From the NCBI RefSeq assembly GCF_050908845.1, contig NZ_CP194171.1:186001-250000 (forward strand): 64,000 bases of DNA. Direction: 5' to 3'. The notes beneath the pieces were generated by a model, which saw only the letters and a program-made list of their open reading frames with translations, did no database searches and was not told where the DNA came from. The position numbers were made by a program, and so were the translations under genes. Below are positions 1 to 8,737 of this stretch, in pieces. Each line of letters begins with the position of its first letter. Within the stretch, counting starts at the first letter, position 1. The stretch is from Marinobacterium_D sp050908845 (GTDB lineage Bacteria; Pseudomonadota; Gammaproteobacteria; Pseudomonadales; Balneatricaceae).

Positions 1-330
1 CACGGCGATGCCCACCATGAACACTTTGCGCAGCGTGGTCGGCAGGGCATCGTAAATAGCCGACATGCGGATATGGCGCCCGTGGCGGGCGGCATAACCG
101 ACACCGGCAAAGGTGATCAGCACGATCAGGATGCGGTTGACCTCTTCGCTGAAGAACAGGCTCTCACCGAAGAGAAAGCGCCCGACAACGTTGGCGATGG
201 TATTCAACGCCATCAGCAGCACACTCAGCGCCAGGCCGACCGCCTCCAGGCGGCTGATGATGGAATCGATGATACCGAGAATGCCGGGCAGGTCCGACGA
301 ATGCTCGTTATCCTGAGACTTGTCAGCCAT
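1..330 (-). CDS. teaB: TRAP transporter small permease, TeaB/UehB-like (partial, C-terminus outside window)
   Basis: This is the small membrane subunit (DctQ family) of a TRAP transporter and very likely belongs to the ectoine importer begun by the adjacent binding protein. The first 110 codons are present; the gene runs off the left edge. It starts at an ATG ending at 330, with a strong AAGGAGGG ribosome site at 336-343. A hydrophobic helix near residues 30-50 (SVLLMALNTIANVVGRF) is followed by the DctQ-typical FFSEEVNRILIVLITFAG and the GRHIRM motif. It is transcribed after teaA, from which a hairpin separates it. The large permease TeaC should lie beyond the edge. Family call firm; ectoine specificity rests on the neighbours. 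Confidence 0.88.
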   Translation of the reverse strand, partial: MADKSQDNEHSSDLPGILGIIDSIISRLEAVGLALSVLLMALNTIANVVGRFLFGESLFFSEEVNRILIVLITFAGVGYAARHGRHIRMSAIYDALPTTLRKVFMVGIAV

Positions 331-383
331 GCCAGCCCTCCTTGGTAGTCAGTACAGTGGACATTGCATTGCTCCCGTTAACG

Positions 384-410
384 AAAAGGGCCGGCCAGTC
401 TGGCCGGCCC
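384..410 (-). terminator. Hairpin with U-tract between teaA and teaB
   Basis: A perfect 10-bp stem (388-397 with 401-410) around a GTC loop is followed on the minus strand by four U residues and U-rich sequence. It sits between the stop of the binding-protein gene and the start of the small permease, so it probably acts as a partial terminator that keeps the binding protein in excess over the membrane subunits. This role is inferred. Confidence 0.6.
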
Positions 411-435
411 GTCGTCTTTTCACACGACCCCGGAT

Positions 436-1452
436 TTACTGCATGACTGCTTCAAGGTCGGCTTTCATCTGCTCGAGAATCGCCTTGCCGCTGTCACCGG
501 TCATCTCGATGAACTTGGCCTCAACCTGCTTGGCCGCAGCCTTGAACGGCGCGCGCTGCTCTTCGGTCAGAACCGTTACGCTCATTTCCGGCTTGGCTTC
601 CTTCACCTTGGCGATCGATTCCTCATCCAGCCCATCCTGGTAATCGAGGATGTAATCGAAGGCCACATCGGTAGCGCTCTGGATCACCGCCTTGTCCTCA
701 TCGCTGAGGCCATCGTAGAAATCCTTGTTGGCCATCACCGCGGTGGTGAAGTTGCTGTGCCCGGTGTAGGTGATGTAGTCGGTCACCTCGTACATCTTGG
801 TGGACTCGATAAAGAAGGCCGGGTTTTCCTGGCCCTGGATGATGTTGGTCTGCAGGCCGCCGTACACCTCACCCCAGGGCAGCGGGGTCGGCGTGGCGCC
901 AAAGGCCTTGTAGGTTTCCACCAGCAGCGGGTTACTCATCACGCGAACTTTGACGCCGTCGAGATCAGCCGGGCTGGTCACCGGCTCCTGGGTGGTCATG
1001 GCGACCTTGCCTTCCGGGAACATGGTCAGCAGTTCAAGACCGTGATCGGCGTAAAGCGCCTTGAAGTCCTCGTTGATCGCCTTGCTGGTTTTGAAGAATT
1101 CGCCCAGATGCTCGGCATCGTTGGGCAGCAGGTAGGGTACGAAGAATACCTGAGCTTCCGGGATTACAGCACCGGTGAACCCCGGTGACTGGTCGACAAA
1201 CTGCAGAATACCGGCCTGGGCCTGTTCCATGATGTCCGCAGACTCACCCAGGGTACCGTACGGGAACAGCTCGATCTCGTGATCTGAATTCTTCTCGATC
1301 TCCTCCTTGAACTTGGTCGCATAGACACCCTGTACATCGGTAAGCGCCTCCTCGAAGGCATAGCGCCAGGTATCTGCCTGCGCGGCGCCGGTGGTCATCA
1401 CCAGACCCGCTATCACGCCGGCCAAATATTTCGGAGTGAGTGTTTTCTTCAT
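436..1452 (-). CDS. teaA: TRAP periplasmic ectoine-binding protein TeaA
   Basis: DctP-family binding protein of 338 residues that delivers a ligand to the TRAP permease. The start is the internal ATG at 1452, which has AGAGGG at 1460-1465; a longer frame upstream lacks a ribosome site. A signal peptide ends at AAQA, giving mature DTWRYAFEE. In mature numbering the residues known to hold ectoine in Halomonas TeaA are all present: Glu9, Phe66, Arg144, Trp167 (in PLPWGEVYGG), Asn184, Phe188 and Phe209. The segments GESADIMEQ and QSPGFTG are also TeaA-like. It lies divergent to the ectoine-degradation genes. Ectoine or hydroxyectoine as substrate is therefore well supported, from recalled TeaA features rather than a search. 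Confidence 0.92.
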   Translation of the reverse strand: MKKTLTPKYLAGVIAGLVMTTGAAQADTWRYAFEEALTDVQGVYATKFKEEIEKNSDHEIELFPYGTLGESADIMEQAQAGILQFVDQSPGFTGAVIPEAQVFFVPYLLPNDAEHLGEFFKTSKAINEDFKALYADHGLELLTMFPEGKVAMTTQEPVTSPADLDGVKVRVMSNPLLVETYKAFGATPTPLPWGEVYGGLQTNIIQGQENPAFFIESTKMYEVTDYITYTGHSNFTTAVMANKDFYDGLSDEDKAVIQSATDVAFDYILDYQDGLDEESIAKVKEAKPEMSVTVLTEEQRAPFKAAAKQVEAKFIEMTGDSGKAILEQMKADLEAVMQ

Positions 1453-1584
1453 CTGATATCCCTCTACTGGAAGTGGCTTATTCAATCTGTTGCGCATCAA
1501 ACAGCGTCTGTCTACGCTGTGAAGACACCCGTCTCCTGATCCGCACGCTTCTATTCAACATACAACCTGACTTCGGTTTTTCAA

Positions 1585-1604
1585 GGCAGATGTATACATT
1601 TGCC
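1585..1604. promoter_or_regulatory. 20-bp palindromic operator candidate between teaA and doeA
   Basis: The sequence GGCA-g-ATGTATACAT-t-TGCC is symmetric over 20 bp except for one pair. A related half site (TGTGTACAT) lies at about 1664-1672. Both are inside the 253-bp region between the divergent uptake and catabolic genes. A TGTATACA core is typical of GntR-type operators. No doeX or enuR regulator gene is present in the window, so the protein that binds here would be encoded elsewhere. Confidence 0.6.
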
Positions 1605-1705
1605 TAAATTCGTACTACACATATAGCAAAAAAACCGCTAAACCATGCACAAAACACCCCACTTGTGTACATCTCAACCCTTTGCAACGTTTATGGGGGC
1701 ACCAC

Positions 1706-2887
1706 GTGGAACCTAGTCGTCGTCGTTTTGAAGCGAGTGAATACCTGGTTCGCCAGGCAAAGACCCGTAAATCAATGTTAGACCATGGCATCGACGTGCT
1801 TGTGATCGCCGATCCATCCAACATCTGCTGGCTGACCGGCTATGACGCCTGGTCGTTCTATGTGTATCAGTGCGTGGTGATCAGCGCCGACAGCGAACTG
1901 TTCTGGTTCGGCCGTGGTATCGACGCCCCGGCGGCTCATATCACCACCAACCTGCCGGAAGAGGACATCATCTACTACCCGGACCATTACGTTCAGTCCT
2001 CGGAGGTTCATCCCACCGAGTACCTGGCCCAGGTACTCAAGCATCGTCAGCTCGATACCGGCGTCATCGGCGGCGAGATGGACAACTATTACCAGACCTA
2101 CCGTGGTATGCAGCGGTTGATTGAGTGCCTGCCGGACGCCGAATTTACCGATGCCACCGCGCTGGTGAACTGGCAGCGGGCGGTCAAATCGCCCATGGAG
2201 ATCGAATACATGCGCCGCGCCGGCGCGGTGATCGAAGAGGTCTACAAGCGGGTACTCGACGTGGCCGAGCCGGGCCTGCGCAAGAACGACCTGGTGGCGG
2301 AGATTCTTCATGCCGGCACCAAGGGCACGGCTGAGGTGTACGGCGACTACGCGGCGATCCAGCCCCTGCTGGCGTCCGGCGCCGAGGCCAGCGCCTGTCA
2401 CCTGACCTGGGATGATCAGCCGATCGAGAACAACACCGGCATGTGCCTGGAGCTGGCCGGTGTGCATAACCGCTATCACTGCCCGGTCAGCCGCACGCTC
2501 CACTTCGGCAAGCCGCCGAAAAAGTATCGCGACATCGAAGCGGTGATCCTGGATGCGGTCGAGATCGTGCTGGATATGTTCAGGCCTGGCGTCACCTGTG
2601 GCGAAGTGGCCACCGCGTTTACCAACCATATCCACAAACACGGCTATGAAAAGGACAACCGCTGCGGGTACTCCATCGGCCTGAGTTATCCACCGGACTG
2701 GGGCGAACGCACAATGAGCCTGCGTGATATCGACGACACCGAGCTTGAAGAGGGGATGTGCTTCCACTTCATGCCCGGCATGTGGTTCGACGACTGGGGC
2801 TTCGAGATCACCGAGAGCATGACGGTGACCCCCGACGGCGGCCTGGTGCTGTCGCACGTGCCGCGGGAGCTGTTCGTCAAAGAGTGA
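1706..2887 (+). CDS. doeA: Ectoine hydrolase DoeA (M24 peptidase fold)
   Basis: First enzyme of ectoine breakdown: it opens the ectoine ring hydrolytically, giving mainly N-alpha-acetyl-L-2,4-diaminobutyrate. The 393-residue length fits DoeA. The start is taken as GTG 1706, with GGGG a few bases upstream; an in-frame TTG lies at 1682. The N-terminal region carries the DoeA-like VLVIADPSNICWLTGYDAWSF, and the M24 (creatinase/aminopeptidase P) fold follows from about residue 165, including GMCLELAGVHNRYHCPVSR and the C-terminal FEITESMTV. It heads the doeABCD run, 59 bp before doeB. Assignment is strong from both sequence and context. Confidence 0.94.
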   Translation: MEPSRRRFEASEYLVRQAKTRKSMLDHGIDVLVIADPSNICWLTGYDAWSFYVYQCVVISADSELFWFGRGIDAPAAHITTNLPEEDIIYYPDHYVQSSEVHPTEYLAQVLKHRQLDTGVIGGEMDNYYQTYRGMQRLIECLPDAEFTDATALVNWQRAVKSPMEIEYMRRAGAVIEEVYKRVLDVAEPGLRKNDLVAEILHAGTKGTAEVYGDYAAIQPLLASGAEASACHLTWDDQPIENNTGMCLELAGVHNRYHCPVSRTLHFGKPPKKYRDIEAVILDAVEIVLDMFRPGVTCGEVATAFTNHIHKHGYEKDNRCGYSIGLSYPPDWGERTMSLRDIDDTELEEGMCFHFMPGMWFDDWGFEITESMTVTPDGGLVLSHVPRELFVKE

Positions 2888-2946
2888 CGGCGCACAGGAG
2901 TACCGCCTGACCCGTTCCACCCAAGAGAAATACCTGGAGCTGATTT

Positions 2947-3945
2947 ATGCGACACAATCCGATCTCACCAACTATCGATTTCGACAAGGATGGGATCCAG
3001 CACGGCTACCTGCGCCTGCCCCACTCCCGGGATGACTCCGCCTGGGGCGCGGTGATGATTCCGGTCACCCAGTTCAAGAACGGCGAGGGTCCCACCGCGC
3101 TGATGACCGGCGGCAACCACGGCGATGAGTACGAGGGCCCCATCGCCCTCTACAACTTTGCCAGCCGTACCGATATCGACAACTTCCACGGCCGCGTCAT
3201 CGTCATTCCCGCGATGAACTTCCCGGCGTTTCAGGCCGCCACCCGCACCTCCCCGGTGGACCAGTTGAATCTGAACCGCATCTTCCCCGGCCGCCCGGAT
3301 GGCAGCCTGTCCCAGGTAATCGCGGACTACTTCTCTCGCACCCTGGTACCGATGGCGGACTATGTGCTGGATATCCACTCCGGCGGCAAGACGCTGGACT
3401 TTGTGCCGTTCGCCGCCTCCCATATTCTCGATAACAAAGAGCAGCAGAGCGCCTGCGAGGCAGCGGCCAAGGCGTTCGGCGCCCCGCATTATCTGCAGAT
3501 GCTTGAAATCGACGCCGCCGGCCTCTACGACACCATGGTGGAGGAAGCCGGCAAGGTGTTCGTCACCACGGAACTCGGCGGGGGCGGCACCAGCACCCCG
3601 TACACCGTGGAGATCGCCCGCCGTGGTGTGGATAACTTTCTGATCCATGCGGGGATTCTCAACGCTGATCCGACTATGCCGAAGCACGATAGCGTCAGCC
3701 TGGATATGCCGGACTTCCGCTCCTTCATCTTCAGCGAGCACGCCGGTCTGGTTGAGCCCTGCGTCGCCCTCGGCGATGTGATCCGCGAGGGCGACCTGGT
3801 GGCGCGCATCCACAGCATCGAGCGCACCTCGCCAGAACCGCCGGCGGAATACCGGGCACCGCGCGAGGGTATGGTGATCTGCCGCCACGTACCATCGCTG
3901 ATCAAGATCGGCGACTGCCTGAACGTGATCGCCGAAGTGCTTTAA
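2947..3945 (+). CDS. doeB: N-alpha-acetyl-L-2,4-diaminobutyrate deacetylase DoeB
   Basis: Zinc hydrolase of the succinylglutamate desuccinylase/aspartoacylase family, 332 residues. It removes the acetyl group from the DoeA product to give L-2,4-diaminobutyrate and acetate. The zinc site is visible as GGNHGDEYEG (His58, Glu61) and LDIHSGG (His144), and NRIFPG follows the family pattern. The C-terminal 80 residues form the beta-rich domain usual in this family. It lies directly after doeA and before doeC, the expected order for ectoine catabolism. Confidence 0.93.
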   Translation: MRHNPISPTIDFDKDGIQHGYLRLPHSRDDSAWGAVMIPVTQFKNGEGPTALMTGGNHGDEYEGPIALYNFASRTDIDNFHGRVIVIPAMNFPAFQAATRTSPVDQLNLNRIFPGRPDGSLSQVIADYFSRTLVPMADYVLDIHSGGKTLDFVPFAASHILDNKEQQSACEAAAKAFGAPHYLQMLEIDAAGLYDTMVEEAGKVFVTTELGGGGTSTPYTVEIARRGVDNFLIHAGILNADPTMPKHDSVSLDMPDFRSFIFSEHAGLVEPCVALGDVIREGDLVARIHSIERTSPEPPAEYRAPREGMVICRHVPSLIKIGDCLNVIAEVL

Positions 3946-3971
3946 GAGACCTTTTATTTCAACCAGTTAAG

Positions 3972-3998
3972 CCCCCGGGCGAAAGTCTCTCCCGGGGG
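3972..3998. other. GC-rich intercistronic hairpin between doeB and doeC
   Basis: CCCCCGGG and CCCGGGGG form a perfect 8-bp stem around an 11-nt loop in the 176-bp doeB-doeC gap. No U-tract follows, so it is more likely a transcript-processing or stabilising structure than a terminator. In some ectoine clusters the regulator doeX occupies this area; no such frame is present here. Confidence 0.45.
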
Positions 3999-4121
3999 AA
4001 GTGCAAAAAAGAGAGTTTCTCCCCCAGACCGGCGGATTTCAGAAAACCTCTCGCCATTTTCTGACCCACAATGAGTTCATCGCAGTCTCCAGCGCAACAA
4101 CGCAAACAGGAGGGCATGACT

Positions 4122-5609
4122 ATGCTGTCAGTAAAAAAACGCCATGAACGCGACAACCTGCTCGACCGGCTGAACGATCCGACGCTGTTCCGTGAGTTCG
4201 CCTACGTGGACGGCGAGTGGCGCTCCGGCGATGGCGACGCCAAGATCGACGTATCCAACCCCGCCGACGGCAGTTGGCTCGGTTCCGTGGCCAGTCTCAG
4301 TGCCGAGCAGAGCCGCACCGCCGTGCAGGTGGCACACAAGGCCTTTGCCGACTGGTCGATGATGCTGCCCCAGGATCGCAGCCGCATTCTGCGTCGCTGG
4401 TACGACCTGATGCTGGAGAACAAGGAGGACCTGGCGCTGCTGATGACCCTGGAGCAGGGCAAGCCGCTGTCTGAATCCCGTGGTGAAATCAACTACGCCG
4501 CCGGCTTCCTGGAGTACTACGCCGAAGAGGGCAAGCGTCTCAATATCGAGAGCGTGATGTCCCATCTGGTTCACGCCGAGGTAGAGCTCTGGCGCGAACC
4601 GGTGGGCGTCGCCGCGCTGATCACACCCTGGAACTTCCCCTCCGCCATGCTGACCCGCAAGGCGGGCGCTGCGATGGCGGCCGGTTGTACCGTAGTCGCC
4701 CATCCGTCCTGGGAAACCCCGTTCTCGGCGCTGGCCCTGGCAGAGCTGGCGGAGCGCGCCGGCGTGCCCGCCGGTGTTTTCAACGTCATCACCGGCGAAG
4801 CGCCCACCGTGGTCAAACCCTGGACCGAGATGCCTGAGGTACGCGCCCTGTCGTTCACCGGCTCCACCGAGATCGGCAAGCTGCTCTATCGCCAGAGCGC
4901 CGACACGGTGAAACGCCTGGTGCTGGAACTGGGCGGCCATGCGCCTTTCCTGGTGTTTGCCGATGCGGATCTGGATCACGCCGTGGAGTGCGCCATTGAC
5001 GCCAAGTTCGCGACCTCCGGGCAGGACTGCCTGGCCGCCAACCGCATCCTGGTGGAACGCCCGGTGTACGAGGAGTTCTGCCAGCGCTTCGCCGAGAAAA
5101 CCGCCGCGCTCAGCGTCGGCCCCGGTATCGAGGATCCGGTGATCGGTCCGCTGATGAACGAGAAGGCGGTGGCGAAACAGCAGGAGCACGTCAGCGATGC
5201 GCTGGAGAAAGGCGCCCGCGTGCTCACCGGCGGCAATATCCACAAGGCCGGCCCGCTGTTTTTTGAACCCACCGTGCTGGCCGACGTGCCCACCGGCGCG
5301 AAGATTTTCCACGAGGAAACCTTTGGCCCCGTGGCCGCCATCGCCCCGTTCGATTCCGAAGCGGAAGCGATCGCTCGCGCCAACGACACCGAGTACGGTC
5401 TGGTCAGCTACGTTCATACCGAAAGCGCCCATCGCATCTATCGCCTCACCCGGGCGCTGCAGTACGGCATGGTCGCAGTAAACCGCACCAAGGTAACCGG
5501 TGCGCCCATCCCCTTTGGCGGGATGAAACAGTCCGGGATCGGCCGTGAAGGCGCGCGCCAGGGCATCGAAGCATTTACTGAAATTAAATATGTCTGCCGG
5601 GACTTTTAA
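4122..5609 (+). CDS. doeC: Aldehyde dehydrogenase DoeC (aspartate-semialdehyde to aspartate)
   Basis: NAD(P)-dependent aldehyde dehydrogenase, 495 residues, which oxidises L-aspartate beta-semialdehyde to aspartate in the last ectoine-degradation step. The second ATG (4122) is chosen because AGGAGGG at 4108-4114 is 7 nt upstream; the ATG at 4116 would be too close. Catalytic residues in this numbering are Asn171 (TPWNF), Glu269 (LVLELGG) and Cys303 (SGQDC). Residue 194 in VVAHPSWETP is His where most of the superfamily has the cofactor-binding Lys of VVxKP. It lies 24 bp before doeD. Confidence 0.9.
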   Translation: MLSVKKRHERDNLLDRLNDPTLFREFAYVDGEWRSGDGDAKIDVSNPADGSWLGSVASLSAEQSRTAVQVAHKAFADWSMMLPQDRSRILRRWYDLMLENKEDLALLMTLEQGKPLSESRGEINYAAGFLEYYAEEGKRLNIESVMSHLVHAEVELWREPVGVAALITPWNFPSAMLTRKAGAAMAAGCTVVAHPSWETPFSALALAELAERAGVPAGVFNVITGEAPTVVKPWTEMPEVRALSFTGSTEIGKLLYRQSADTVKRLVLELGGHAPFLVFADADLDHAVECAIDAKFATSGQDCLAANRILVERPVYEEFCQRFAEKTAALSVGPGIEDPVIGPLMNEKAVAKQQEHVSDALEKGARVLTGGNIHKAGPLFFEPTVLADVPTGAKIFHEETFGPVAAIAPFDSEAEAIARANDTEYGLVSYVHTESAHRIYRLTRALQYGMVAVNRTKVTGAPIPFGGMKQSGIGREGARQGIEAFTEIKYVCRDF

Positions 5610-5633
5610 GGGCCGGACACTGAGGAGGTAGCT

Positions 5634-7004
5634 ATGACTGATATCAACACACTGGAAAGCTGGGATCGCGAAAACTTCTTCCACCCCTCCACGCATCTGG
5701 CCAGCTTCGCGCGGGGCGATGCGCCCAACCGTGTCATCACCGGAGGCAAGGGCGTCTACATCGATGACATGAAGGGCAACACCCTGCTCGACGCCTTTGC
5801 CGGCCTCTACTGCGTCAACGTCGGCTACGGTCAGCAGAAGGTGATCGATGCGATCAGCAAGCAGGCCAACGAACTGGCGTACTACCACGCCTATGTGGGC
5901 CACGGCACCGAAGCGTCGATCACCCTGTCGAAGATGATCCTCGACCGCGCGCCGGATCATATGTCCAAGGTCTACTACGGCCTGTCCGGCTCCGACGCCA
6001 ACGAGACCAATATCAAGGTGGTCTGGTACTACAACAACGTGCTGGGCCGCCCGCAGAAGAAAAAGATTATCTCCCGCTGGCGCGGCTACCACGGCTCCGG
6101 CCTGATGAGCGGCTCGCTGACCGGCCTGCACCTGTTCCACAAGCAGTTCGACCTGCCGCTGAGCCAGGTTGTCCACACCGAGGCGCCCTACTATTACGGC
6201 CGCCAGGACGACAATATGAGCGAGGAGGAGTTCTCCGCCCATTGCGCCAACGAGCTGGAAAAGCTGATCGAAAAAGAGGGTGCCGACACTATCGCCGCCT
6301 TCATCGGTGAACCGGCCCTGGGTACCGGTGGCCTGATTCCGCCGCCCAAGGGTTACTGGGATGCGATCCAGAAGGTGCTGAACAAGTACGACATCCTGCT
6401 GATCGCGGACGAGGTGGTGACCGGTTTTGGCCGCCTGGGCAGCATGTTCGGTTCCGAGCACTACGGCATGAAGGCCGACATCATCACCATCGCCAAGGGT
6501 CTGACCTCCGCCTATGCGCCGCTGTCCGGCTCCATCATCTCCGACAAGGTGTGGAAAGTACTGGAGCAGGGTACCGACGAGTTCGGCGTATTCGGCCACG
6601 GCTGGACCTATTCTGCGCACCCGATCGGCGCCGCCGCCGGTGTCGCCAACCTGGAACTGGTGGACGAACTGAATCTGGTCGGCAACGCCGCTGAAACCGG
6701 CGCCTACTTCAAGCAGGCACTGACCGAAGCGGTCGGCAGCCACAAAAACGTGGGCCAGGTGCGCGGCGAAGGCCTGCTGGTCGCCGTGGAGTTCGTCGAA
6801 GACAAGGCCAGCCGCAAGCGCTGGGACAACGTCGGCGCCGTCGGCGGCAAACTGGCTGCAGCACTGCTGGCCCGCGGCGTGATCGCCCGCGCCATGCCGC
6901 AGGGCGATATCCTCGGCTTCGCGCCGCCGCTGTGCATCAGCAAGGAGGAGTGCGACAAGGTCGTTACCGCCCTGCATGGAGCGATCGAGGAAGTTCTCGG
7001 TTAA
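5634..7004 (+). CDS. doeD: L-2,4-diaminobutyrate transaminase DoeD
   Basis: Class III PLP-dependent aminotransferase of 456 residues. It moves the 4-amino group of L-2,4-diaminobutyrate to an oxo-acid, giving aspartate semialdehyde for DoeC. Asp259 in DEVVTGFGR binds the PLP ring nitrogen, and Lys288 in TIAKGL forms the Schiff base. The ribosome site GAGGAGG is well placed. It is the last gene of the doe run and is followed by a strong terminator. Omega-aminotransferases of this class act on several amines, so the substrate is taken from the operon context. Confidence 0.9.
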   Translation: MTDINTLESWDRENFFHPSTHLASFARGDAPNRVITGGKGVYIDDMKGNTLLDAFAGLYCVNVGYGQQKVIDAISKQANELAYYHAYVGHGTEASITLSKMILDRAPDHMSKVYYGLSGSDANETNIKVVWYYNNVLGRPQKKKIISRWRGYHGSGLMSGSLTGLHLFHKQFDLPLSQVVHTEAPYYYGRQDDNMSEEEFSAHCANELEKLIEKEGADTIAAFIGEPALGTGGLIPPPKGYWDAIQKVLNKYDILLIADEVVTGFGRLGSMFGSEHYGMKADIITIAKGLTSAYAPLSGSIISDKVWKVLEQGTDEFGVFGHGWTYSAHPIGAAAGVANLELVDELNLVGNAAETGAYFKQALTEAVGSHKNVGQVRGEGLLVAVEFVEDKASRKRWDNVGAVGGKLAAALLARGVIARAMPQGDILGFAPPLCISKEECDKVVTALHGAIEEVLG

Positions 7005-7028
7005 GCTGTCTCACAACCGTTACCCAAG

Positions 7029-7053
7029 GGGGGCACGATGTGCTCCCTTTTTT
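7029..7053 (+). terminator. Rho-independent terminator of doeABCD
   Basis: GGGGGCAC and GTGCTCCC pair (one G-U) around a GAT loop, followed by six T residues. It lies 25 bp after the doeD stop. Confidence 0.85.
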
Positions 7054-7109
7054 CGTTCGATACCGGGTCGACATAGCTGCCGTCTAAACAAGGTTAATCA
7101 GGAGATTTC

Positions 7110-8051
7110 ATGCACCCCATTCCGTTGATCGCCGATATCGATACCGACGAGCACCAGCTCTGGCTGGAGAGCCTGAACCGGGTACTGCCCGATCAGCAGG
7201 TTGTCGCGTCGGAAGCGATCGACGATAAGCAGGCAGAGAGCATAGAGTTCGCCATCGTTGCCAACCCGACTCCTGCGGAGCTGCGCCGCTTCCCGAACCT
7301 GAAATGGGTGCAGAGCCTCTGGGCCGGTGTGGAGAAGATGGTCTCCATGGCGGAGCTGGCCGAGATCCCGATCGTACGGATGAAAGACCCGGAGCTGGCA
7401 CGCATCATGGCGGAAGCGGTGCTGACCTGGACGCTGTACCTGCACCGGCAGATCCCCACCTACCAGCGCCAGCAGGCCCAACACACCTGGAAGCAGCATA
7501 TATACCTGCCACCCTCGCAAAAGCGCGTGGGCGTGCTTGGCACCGGCAAGCTGGGCCGTGCCGCCATAGCTACACTGCTAACCAGCGGCTTCAACGTATC
7601 TGCCTGGAGCCGCAGCCCGAAACAGATCGACAGGGTGGACCATTTTGCCGGCAGCGATGGCCTGGATAGGATGCTGCCGCACTGCGATATCCTGATCGCC
7701 CTGCTGCCGCTGACCGCTGAAACCCACAACCTGATGGATGAGCACAAGTTGTCGCGTCTCAAGCCCGGCGCCAGCATCATCAACTTCGCCCGTGCGCCGA
7801 TTTTCGACTACGACGCCCTGTGCAGAAAGCTGGACGAAGGTCATCTGGATCACGCCGTTCTCGATGTTTTCAACCAGGAACCTCTGCCGGACAAGAGCCC
7901 GCTCTGGAGTCATCCCGCCGTCAGCGTTCTGCCGCATATTTCCGGCCCCACCGATATCGGCAGTGCAAGCCTGATCGTGCAGCAAAACGTGCAGCGCTAT
8001 CTGCAGCACGGCACCCTTCCCGACGCCGTGGATTACCGGCGCGGCTATTAA
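7110..8051 (+). CDS. D-2-hydroxyacid dehydrogenase, GhrA-like (glyoxylate/hydroxypyruvate reductase)
   Basis: NAD(P)H-dependent reductase of 2-oxoacids, 313 residues. It shows the nucleotide motif GVLGTGKLGR (residues 141-150) and the catalytic Arg228 (NFARAP), Glu257 (FNQEPLP) and His276 (LPHISG). The short N-terminal domain and overall length fit the GhrA subfamily, which reduces glyoxylate and hydroxypyruvate. AGGAG lies upstream of the ATG. It follows the doe terminator, so it appears to have its own transcript; a link to ectoine use is not shown. Confidence 0.82.
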   Translation: MHPIPLIADIDTDEHQLWLESLNRVLPDQQVVASEAIDDKQAESIEFAIVANPTPAELRRFPNLKWVQSLWAGVEKMVSMAELAEIPIVRMKDPELARIMAEAVLTWTLYLHRQIPTYQRQQAQHTWKQHIYLPPSQKRVGVLGTGKLGRAAIATLLTSGFNVSAWSRSPKQIDRVDHFAGSDGLDRMLPHCDILIALLPLTAETHNLMDEHKLSRLKPGASIINFARAPIFDYDALCRKLDEGHLDHAVLDVFNQEPLPDKSPLWSHPAVSVLPHISGPTDIGSASLIVQQNVQRYLQHGTLPDAVDYRRGY

Positions 8052-8167
8052 TCAGGTCCGCCAGGGTCTTTAATCGCCGCCGCCAAATAGCGCTCACGGC
8101 CGGGCGGGAACGGCGCTAGAATAAGCGCCACTTCCAACTTAACCGCATTCGTTTTTTCGAGGTATGT

Positions 8168-8734
8168 ATGCCCAAGGCATCCGAACTCAAGCGTAACCAG
8201 GTCGTCGATATCGACGGCAAACTGATGGTCGTGCAGCAGATCGACGTCCGTAGCCCCACTGCCCGTGGCGCCTCTACCCTGTACCGCGTACGTTTCAGCC
8301 AGCTGCCCGGCGGCGGCAAGCATGAAGCCACCTACACCGGCGACGATATCCTCAAGGACGTGGCACTGGAGCGACGCACCGCGTCTTACCTGTACCGTGA
8401 AGACAACCTCTACTACTTCATGGATGCCGAGGATTACAGCCAGTACGGTATCGATGCGGATGCGATCGAAAGCCAGGTCCCCTTCCTGAGCGAAAACATG
8501 GAAGGGATCATGGTTTCCCTGGTAGATGGCCAGGCGATCTCGATCCAGCTCCCCGCCGTGGTGGTCATGGAAATCGTTGAAACCGTACCGGGCATGAAGG
8601 CTGCCAGCGCCACGGGCCGTACCAAGGCCGCCAAATTTGCCAACGGCCTGGAGATCCAGGTACCGGAATACCTGGAAGCTGGCGAGAAGGTGAAAATCAA
8701 CACCGAAACGGGCAAGTTCAGCTCCCGCGCCTGA
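8168..8734 (+). CDS. yeiP: Elongation factor P-like protein EfpL (YeiP)
   Basis: Paralogue of EF-P that binds ribosomes stalled on difficult peptide bonds. At 188 residues it has the three EF-P domains. The tip of domain I reads SPTARGAST with Arg33 where EF-P has its modified lysine; unmodified Arg here is the mark of the EfpL/YeiP subfamily. The C-terminal domain contains VVMEIVETVPG and GLEIQVPEYL, the usual signature area. It ends next to the convergent tgpA-like gene. The gene stands alone, with no modification enzymes near it, as expected for EfpL. Confidence 0.92.
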   Translation: MPKASELKRNQVVDIDGKLMVVQQIDVRSPTARGASTLYRVRFSQLPGGGKHEATYTGDDILKDVALERRTASYLYREDNLYYFMDAEDYSQYGIDADAIESQVPFLSENMEGIMVSLVDGQAISIQLPAVVVMEIVETVPGMKAASATGRTKAAKFANGLEIQVPEYLEAGEKVKINTETGKFSSRA

Positions 8735-8737
8735 CCC

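Noticed and set aside
4128..6977. Very long open frame (949 codons) on the minus strand opposite doeC and doeD
   Set aside because: It runs antisense to two clear enzymes with motifs and ribosome sites; its composition is that of a GC-rich shadow frame with no domain pattern.
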